64,000 nt of DNA from Kribbella sp. VKM Ac-2569 (GTDB lineage Bacteria > Actinomycetota > Actinomycetes > Propionibacteriales > Kribbellaceae): the NCBI RefSeq assembly GCF_004216905.1, contig NZ_SGXJ01000001.1:1116001-1180000 (forward strand), written 5' to 3'. This document shows, piece by piece, positions 59,202 to 64,000 of this stretch. The first letter of the stretch is position 1, and each line of letters opens with the position of its first letter. Below the pieces are notes generated by a model. That model made no database searches. It was not told where the DNA came from and worked only from the letters and a program-made list of their open reading frames with translations. The position numbers and the translations under genes are program-made.

Positions 59202-59999
59202 ATGACGGAACCGGCACAGTCGCCGCGGCGCGAGCCGGACCCTGCGGTCGTGGATGCCGGCGACGGCGACGGCAAGGGCATCTACTGGGTGCTGAAGAAC
59301 GTGGTCGTCGGACCGCCGGTGCGGCGGATCTTCCGCCCGAACGTGGTCGGCGCCGAGAACATCCCGGAGACCGGCGCCGCGATCATCGCCAGCAACCACC
59401 TCTCGTACTCCGACTGGATCTTCATGCCGCTGGTGCTGCGGCGGCGCGTCACGTTCGTGGCGAAGTCCGACTACTTCACCGGGGCGGGCATCAAGGGCCG
59501 GTTCCAGCGCGGGTTCTTCAAGGGCACCGGCCAGGTGCCGATCGACCGCTCCGGCGGGTCGGCGTCCGAGGGCGCGATGCGGGCCGGGATGAAGGTGCTG
59601 GAGCGCGGCGAGCTGTTCGGGATCTACCCGGAGGGCACCCGCTCGCACGACGGGCGGCTGTACAAGGGCCGGACCGGCGTCGCGCGGCTGGCGCTCGAGG
59701 CCAAGGTGCCGGTGATCCCGTGCGGCGTGATCGGGACCGACGTGGTCGCCCCGCCCGGGAAGATCGTCGCGTCGTTCGCCTCGCCGACGGTGAAGTTCGG
59801 TGAGCCGCTGGACTTCTCCCGGTACGAGGGCATGGAGAGCGACCGGCTGATCCTGCGGGCGGTCACCGACGAGATCATGTACAAGATCATGGAGCTGTCC
59901 GGGCAGGAGTACCTCGACATGTACGCCACCAAGGCGAAGGCGCTCGAGGGCCGGGCGGTGACCGGGACGCCGGAAAAGGTCCGCAAGTCGGACACCTGA
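59202..59999 (+). CDS. 1-acyl-sn-glycerol-3-phosphate acyltransferase family (PlsC-like)
   Basis: A 265-aa acyltransferase. SNHLSYSDWIF is the catalytic N-H-x4-D block, and LFGIYPEGTRSHDGRLYKGRTGVARLAL is the phosphate-binding P-E-G-T-R block. It would make phosphatidic acid from lysophosphatidate or acylate a related lipid. ATG 59202 is preceded by AAGGAAGG; the longer frame from 59178 is less likely. It is followed after 39 bp by pheA. Confidence 0.92.
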   Translation: MTEPAQSPRREPDPAVVDAGDGDGKGIYWVLKNVVVGPPVRRIFRPNVVGAENIPETGAAIIASNHLSYSDWIFMPLVLRRRVTFVAKSDYFTGAGIKGRFQRGFFKGTGQVPIDRSGGSASEGAMRAGMKVLERGELFGIYPEGTRSHDGRLYKGRTGVARLALEAKVPVIPCGVIGTDVVAPPGKIVASFASPTVKFGEPLDFSRYEGMESDRLILRAVTDEIMYKIMELSGQEYLDMYATKAKALEGRAVTGTPEKVRKSDT

Positions 60000-60038
60000 T
60001 CCGGGTCGTGAGATGGTCGGGGTCTAGGCTGGTAGATC

Positions 60039-60917
60039 GTGGACGGACCGATCGCTTACCAGGGTGAGCCAGGCGCCAACTCGGCGATGGCGTGCACCGA
60101 CATGTTCCCGGACCGCGAGCAGTTGCCCTGCACGACGTTCGAGGACGCGCTCGAGGCGGTCAGCAGCGGACGTGCCGGACTCGCGATGATTCCGGTGGAC
60201 AACTCAATCGCCGGCCGGGTCGCGGACATCCACCACCTGCTGCCGGAGTCCGGGCTGCACATCGTCGGTGAGTACTTCCTGCCGATCCACTTCCAGTTGC
60301 TGGGCGTTCCCGGTACGTCGCTCTCGCAGATCCGTACGGTTCGGAGCCACGTGCACGCGCTCGGGCAGTGCCGGAAGATCATCCGTGAGCACGGGTGGTC
60401 GACGGTCGTTGCCGATGACACCGCTGGTGCGGCGCGAGAGGTGTCGGAGCTGGGTGATCCGACCGTCGCGTCCCTGTCCCCGCGGGCCGCGGCCGGGCTG
60501 TACGGGCTCGAGACGCTGGCGTCCGACGTCGAGGACGAGCACCACAACACGACCCGCTTCCTGGTCCTGTCCCGCGAGCCCGAGGTCCCGCCGGTCGGGT
60601 CCGGGCCGGTCATCACGTCGTTCGTGTATCGCGTGCGGAACGTGTCCGCCGCGCTGTACAAGGCCCTCGGCGGCTTCGCGACCAACAGCGTCAACATGAC
60701 CAAGCTCGAGTCGTACCAGTTGGGCGGCATGTTCTTCGCCACCCAGTTCTACGCCGACATCGAAGGCCACCCCGAGGACCCGAACGTAGCGCTGGCCCTC
60801 GAGGAACTCGCCTTCTTCTCGGTAGAGGTCCGCATCCTCGGCGTCTACCCCGCCAACGAGTTCCGCACCCAAATAGCCGAACCCGCCGCCAACCGAGCCC
60901 TCCGCCCCCACCACTGA
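60039..60917 (+). CDS. pheA: Prephenate dehydratase PheA
   Basis: A 292-aa monofunctional enzyme converting prephenate to phenylpyruvate in phenylalanine synthesis. IAYQGEPGANSAMACTDMFP opens it, NTTRFLVLSR is the catalytic T-R-F motif, and a C-terminal ACT domain (about 190-275, GGFATNSVNMTKLESYQLGGMFFATQFYADIEGH) binds phenylalanine for feedback control. GTG 60039. A palindromic repeat lies just after its stop. Confidence 0.95.
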   Translation: MDGPIAYQGEPGANSAMACTDMFPDREQLPCTTFEDALEAVSSGRAGLAMIPVDNSIAGRVADIHHLLPESGLHIVGEYFLPIHFQLLGVPGTSLSQIRTVRSHVHALGQCRKIIREHGWSTVVADDTAGAAREVSELGDPTVASLSPRAAAGLYGLETLASDVEDEHHNTTRFLVLSREPEVPPVGSGPVITSFVYRVRNVSAALYKALGGFATNSVNMTKLESYQLGGMFFATQFYADIEGHPEDPNVALALEELAFFSVEVRILGVYPANEFRTQIAEPAANRALRPHH

Positions 60918-60933
60918 CTCAGCACACCCCCCG

Positions 60934-60962
60934 GTCACTGGGGACAGGCAATTGTCTGTCCC
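60934..60962. repeat. Single diverged 20-bp unit and palindrome after pheA
   Basis: GTCACTGGGGACAGGCAATT (from 60934) matches the tandem unit at 55861. Here it is extended into an inverted repeat GGGACAG-N8-CTGTCCC (60941-60947 and 60956-60962), 23 nt after the pheA stop, so it may act as a terminator. Confidence 0.65.
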
Positions 60963-61152
60963 TACTCCCAACCGCCCATTCCCAGTTAGATCAAACGCCA
61001 GGACAGCCTGTACGACGGAGCTCACCTGGGTCTCGTCTTCGGTGCGGGTGTTGAACCATCGCGAGCCGGCCGTGTCCGGCGACACGTCGTGGACGGTGCG
61101 GTCGGTGGTAATTCGCGGGCGGTTGCGGATGGGCGCGCCATAGGGTCGGTGG

Positions 61153-62133
61153 GTGGAGATCATCAGGGTGGACGGGCGGGATTCCGAGGTTTTTCGGCGG
61201 TTTTATGGGGTGAAGTTCGGGGTCCGGCGGGAGGAGCTGGAGTTTCCTGCAGGGATGGGGGTGGAAGAGGCTCGGGTGATGATGGCTCGGGAGCATGCTG
61301 AGGTTCGGGCGGACGGGCTTGGGCTGGTGGATGGCGATACCTGGTTGGGTATCGCTTGGCTCGACTGGTGGTTGGTGGGGAACACCGACACCGTGGACGT
61401 GGAGCTCGCGGTCGCTCCGGCGTACCGGCGGCGTGGGGTTGCGACGAAGCTGCTCGACGCGGCGATCGAACGCGCTCGGGCCGACGGCCGGCGGATCGTG
61501 TCGGGGATGAACATGGCCGGTGATCCGGTGACCGGCGAAAGCCCGGGTACGGCGTTCGCGGCGGCGCGGGGGTTCGTGAAGAAGCATGCCGAGCTGCACC
61601 AGGTCGCCGAGCTGCCGATGACCGACATCGTGGAGCAGCCGGTCGACGGGTACGAGATCGTCCAGTGGCGGGAGCACGCGCCGGACGAGTGGCTCGAGCA
61701 GTTCGTGGAGTTGCTGAGCGGGATGAGCGAGGACGTGCCGACCGGCGATCGCACCTCCGAGGCGGTTCGCTGGACGCCCGAACTCGTCCGTGACGCCGAG
61801 GACCGCCGAGTCGCCCAGGGCCGGTTCACGTACACCACGGTCGCCGTACACACCGCCTCCGGCGAGCTGGCGGCGTACACACAGATGGGCGGTACGCCGG
61901 AAACCCCGGACCGGCTCAACCAGTACGACACCTATGTACGTCGTACGCACCGCGGCAACCGTCTCGGTATCGCGGTGAAAGGCCCCAACCTCCGCGCTCT
62001 CCAGGCCGGCGTCGCTCTCCCCGCCGTACTCCACACCTGGAACGCCCCGGAGAACGCGCCGATGATCGCCGTCAACACCAAGCTCGGCTTCCGCCCGGTC
62101 GCCCAACGCACGATGTGGGAGCGAACGATCTAG
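61153..62133 (+). CDS. Tandem-domain GNAT acetyltransferase
   Basis: A 326-aa protein with two GNAT-like halves. The first (residues about 1-150) has a full CoA loop APAYRRRGVATKLLDAAIERA. The second (about 165-320) is less complete (YVRRTHRGNRLGIAVKGPNLRAL, R-x2-R-G-x-x-x-G). This layout is common in actinomycetes and in mycothiol-synthase-like proteins, but its substrate is unknown. GTG 61153. It is probably monocistronic. Confidence 0.88.
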   Translation: MEIIRVDGRDSEVFRRFYGVKFGVRREELEFPAGMGVEEARVMMAREHAEVRADGLGLVDGDTWLGIAWLDWWLVGNTDTVDVELAVAPAYRRRGVATKLLDAAIERARADGRRIVSGMNMAGDPVTGESPGTAFAAARGFVKKHAELHQVAELPMTDIVEQPVDGYEIVQWREHAPDEWLEQFVELLSGMSEDVPTGDRTSEAVRWTPELVRDAEDRRVAQGRFTYTTVAVHTASGELAAYTQMGGTPETPDRLNQYDTYVRRTHRGNRLGIAVKGPNLRALQAGVALPAVLHTWNAPENAPMIAVNTKLGFRPVAQRTMWERTI

Positions 62134-62349
62134 CTACAGCTTGCGCATCGCGCGGTAGGCGCAGTCGGCCAGGTGATCCAGCACCTGCGCCCGTCCGTCG
62201 TGCGGATGCTCGCCGGCACAGACAACCACCTTGGTGCCGACCGCATGGACCCGACCGCGGTGTTCGATCGCGTCCCGGAACACCCAGGACAGCAGAACCA
62301 CCGTCAGCACCAGCCACACGGCCAGCTTCCGAGAACCGATCACGACCAC
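62134..62349 (-). CDS. Small membrane-anchored protein, 71 aa
   Basis: MVVIGSRKLAVWLVLTVVLLSWVFRDAIEHRGRVHAVGTKVVVCAGEHPHDGRAQVLDHLADCAYRAM: one N-terminal membrane helix and a soluble domain with two Cys. The codon-position GC pattern and the clean hydrophobic/soluble layout favour a real gene, but the ribosome site is weak and several GTG starts are possible. Its stop abuts the convergent GNAT gene. Function unknown. Confidence 0.5.
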   Translation of the reverse strand: MVVIGSRKLAVWLVLTVVLLSWVFRDAIEHRGRVHAVGTKVVVCAGEHPHDGRAQVLDHLADCAYRAMRKL

Positions 62350-62528
62350 AGCGTCGCACCCGGCCCATCGGCCGTCGCAGCCGGTCCCCCTCCAAGCTCT
62401 TGAAATTCGTCAACCACCACAGCGGATCGCTCGAAGTTGACTGCCGGTGCGCGAAGGGTTGTGCACGGGCGGTGATGAGCGGATCGTAAAACAAGAGCAG
62501 CGACTTGGGGGCCGACTGTTCGGTGGGG

Positions 62529-62624
62529 GAAGACGGCAGGACCGTCTTCGATCGAGGGCGCGCTGGGGGTGGACTCTTCGGTTCGGCGTACGCCGGCCTG
62601 CTCGTGCGCCCCCGCAGAAGGGGG
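62529..62624 (+). promoter_or_regulatory. Leader hairpins before the M43 protease gene
   Basis: A perfect stem GAAGACGG/CCGTCTTC (62529-62536 and 62542-62549, 5-nt loop) lies 79 nt before the start. A second stem CCCCC/GGGGG (62609-62613 and 62620-62624, 6-nt loop) would mask the GGGGGAG ribosome site of ATG 62629. Translational control is possible but unproven. The rest of the 280-bp gap shows nothing I can name. Confidence 0.4.
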
Positions 62625-62628
62625 AGAG

Positions 62629-64000
62629 ATGCCGAGGAAGGCCAACGGGCGGGCGGACAAGCACCGGGACGACTACCGGATGCCGGGCGAGGCCCAAGCG
62701 ACCGAGCCGAACGGGCACGCCAAGAGCGACCAGCCCACGGCGGACGGCATGCCGACAGCCGGGATGACCGGCGCGCCGGCTTCCAGCAGTACGACGAACA
62801 TGAGCGGAGGTGGATCGCCGGCCGCTGACATGGGCGGTGGCGGATCGCCGGGCGGCGCGGGAATGACCGGCGGCGGAGTGCCGGGCGGTGCCGGGATGTC
62901 GGGTGGCGGCCAGGCCGGTGGTGCCGGTATGAGCGGCGCGATCGACGGCGGACGGACGGAGTTCCCGACCCGTCGCCAGTGCGGCGTGATGGACGTGCAC
63001 CGGCGACTGCTGTCGACCTCACCGGCGTACGCCGCCGCGCGATCGGCACTCGAGACCGCGACGATGAGCTACGTCGCCGCGCAGCAACGGTTCACCGGGA
63101 TCGCCCGTATCCCCTGTGTCGTCCACGTCGTCTGGAACACCAACGCGCAGAACATCTCACAGGCCCAGATCGACAGCCAGATCGACGTACTGAACCGCGA
63201 CTTCCGCGCCACCAACCCGGACACCAGCATCGTTCCGGGCGTGTTCAGCGGCCTGATCGCGGACACCCGGATCGAGTTCTTCCTGGCCACCGAGGACCCG
63301 AACGGGAACCCGACGACCGGCGTCACCCGGACCCAGACGAGTACGGCGGGCTTCGGCACCGACGACAAGGTGAAGTCGTCGGCGACCGGCGGGATCGACC
63401 CGTGGGACACCGCCCACTACCTGAACATCTGGGTGTGCCAGCTCGGCGGCGGCCTGCTCGGGTACGCGCAGTTCCCCGGCGGCCCGGCGAACACCGACGG
63501 CGTGGTCATCCTGCACAGCGGATTCGGCACGAACGGTACGGCGGCGGCGCCGTTCGACCTCGGCCGGACCACGACCCACGAGGTCGGGCACTACCTGAAC
63601 CTGCTCCACATCTGGGGCGACGACGGCAGCGGCTGCAGCGGCAGCGACGAGTGCGCCGACACCCCGAACGCGGCCGGCCCGAACTTCGGCGTACCGACGT
63701 TCCCGCACGTGACGTGCAGCAACGGGCCGAACGGCGACCTGTTCTACGACTACATGGACTACACCGACGACCGCGGCATGGTCATGTTCACCACCGACCA
63801 GGTGACGCGGATGCAGGCGTGTCTGGACACCGTGCGCAAGGATCTGCCGGATTTCGGCGGCACGGGTACGCCGGAACCCGCCGGATCGGTCGTGGCGTGG
63901 GGCTCGAACCGGCTGGACGCGTTCGTGCTCGGCACCGACCTGGCGATGTATCACAAGTGGTGGGACGGATCGGCCTGGGGACCGTCCGTCGCAGGTTACG
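62629..64000 (+). CDS. M43-type zinc metalloprotease with C-terminal lectin-like propeller, 3' truncated
   Basis: At least 457 aa, running off the window. Residues 1-110 are polar then Gly/Met/Ser-rich ([20 protein letters not shown]), with no signal peptide visible. Residues about 145-405 are a metzincin of the pappalysin/cytophagalysin type: [12 protein letters not shown], then [15 protein letters not shown] (first zinc His at 317), Cys-containing loops [11 protein letters not shown] and a downstream Met-turn (YDYMDYTDD). After a short linker, [32 protein letters not shown] begins a PLL/DUF346-like propeller. ATG 62629 has GGGGGAG upstream. Export would require a non-classical route. Confidence 0.88.
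   Translation, partial: MPRKANGRADKHRDDYRMPGEAQATEPNGHAKSDQPTADGMPTAGMTGAPASSSTTNMSGGGSPAADMGGGGSPGGAGMTGGGVPGGAGMSGGGQAGGAGMSGAIDGGRTEFPTRRQCGVMDVHRRLLSTSPAYAAARSALETATMSYVAAQQRFTGIARIPCVVHVVWNTNAQNISQAQIDSQIDVLNRDFRATNPDTSIVPGVFSGLIADTRIEFFLATEDPNGNPTTGVTRTQTSTAGFGTDDKVKSSATGGIDPWDTAHYLNIWVCQLGGGLLGYAQFPGGPANTDGVVILHSGFGTNGTAAAPFDLGRTTTHEVGHYLNLLHIWGDDGSGCSGSDECADTPNAAGPNFGVPTFPHVTCSNGPNGDLFYDYMDYTDDRGMVMFTTDQVTRMQACLDTVRKDLPDFGGTGTPEPAGSVVAWGSNRLDAFVLGTDLAMYHKWWDGSAWGPSVAGY

Overview
The window is 64 kb of high-GC DNA from an actinomycete. Evidence: densely packed genes with many ATGA/GTGA stop-start overlaps, frequent GTG starts, AfsR/SARP-, ROK- and VanRS-type regulators, a FemX/VanK gene, and the conserved actinobacterial order rne-rplU-rpmA-obg-proB-proA ... 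nadD-rsfS-phosphoglycerate mutase-tRNA-Ala. A Nocardioidaceae/Kribbella-like soil organism is my best guess; that is inference from style and was not tested by any search.

Layout. 0-5 kb: the end of an MFS exporter, a TerC-type metal transporter with a yybP-ykoY (Mn2+) riboswitch leader, and a TetR-MFS drug-efflux pair with a double operator. 4.5-6.4 kb: an unusual three-gene set made of a 14-Cys small protein, a Tat-exported DUF5666 protein and a MauE-like redox membrane protein. 6.5-16.9 kb: Nudix, secreted PQQ-type sugar dehydrogenase, VOC, SRPBCC and DUF1801 genes, then an AfsR-like giant regulator facing a DrrAB-type ABC exporter. The divergent promoter of the exporter carries 11-bp-phased heptamers typical of SARP targets. 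16.9-24.8 kb: a ROK regulator in an overlapping operon with an SsuABC-type importer and a formylglycine sulfatase, followed by a secreted two-domain glycoside hydrolase.

25.6-33.1 kb holds the most coherent system: a complete glycopeptide-resistance locus, vanS-vanR divergent from vanY-vanK-vanZ-vanH-vanA-vanX plus a coupled GNAT gene. An identical GGATAC inverted-repeat core lies the same distance upstream of vanR, vanY and vanH. VanH makes D-lactate, VanA joins it to D-Ala, VanX destroys D-Ala-D-Ala, VanY trims residual pentapeptide and VanK rebuilds the cross-bridge on the altered precursor.

33-45 kb: assorted enzymes (kinase-like, VOC, beta-lactamase-fold, cyclase, GNAT), a tRNA-Ala(GGC), the nadD-rsfS-PGM operon, Lrp, MFS/HxlR-peroxiredoxin, hydrolase/PadR and a phosphopantetheinyl transferase. 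45-55 kb: proA, an HXXEE membrane protein, proB, obg, rpmA, rplU, rne and a DUF2344 gene. 55.2-56.2 kb: a 1-kb island without a convincing gene, filled with palindromes and a 4 x 20-bp tandem array. 56-64 kb: DUF1772 protein, M64 peptidase, acyltransferase, pheA, GNAT, a small membrane protein, and an M43-type metalloprotease that runs off the end.

At least four families of short dispersed repeats are visible by eye, several sitting just after stop codons. No transposase, integrase, phage gene, CRISPR array or rRNA was found.
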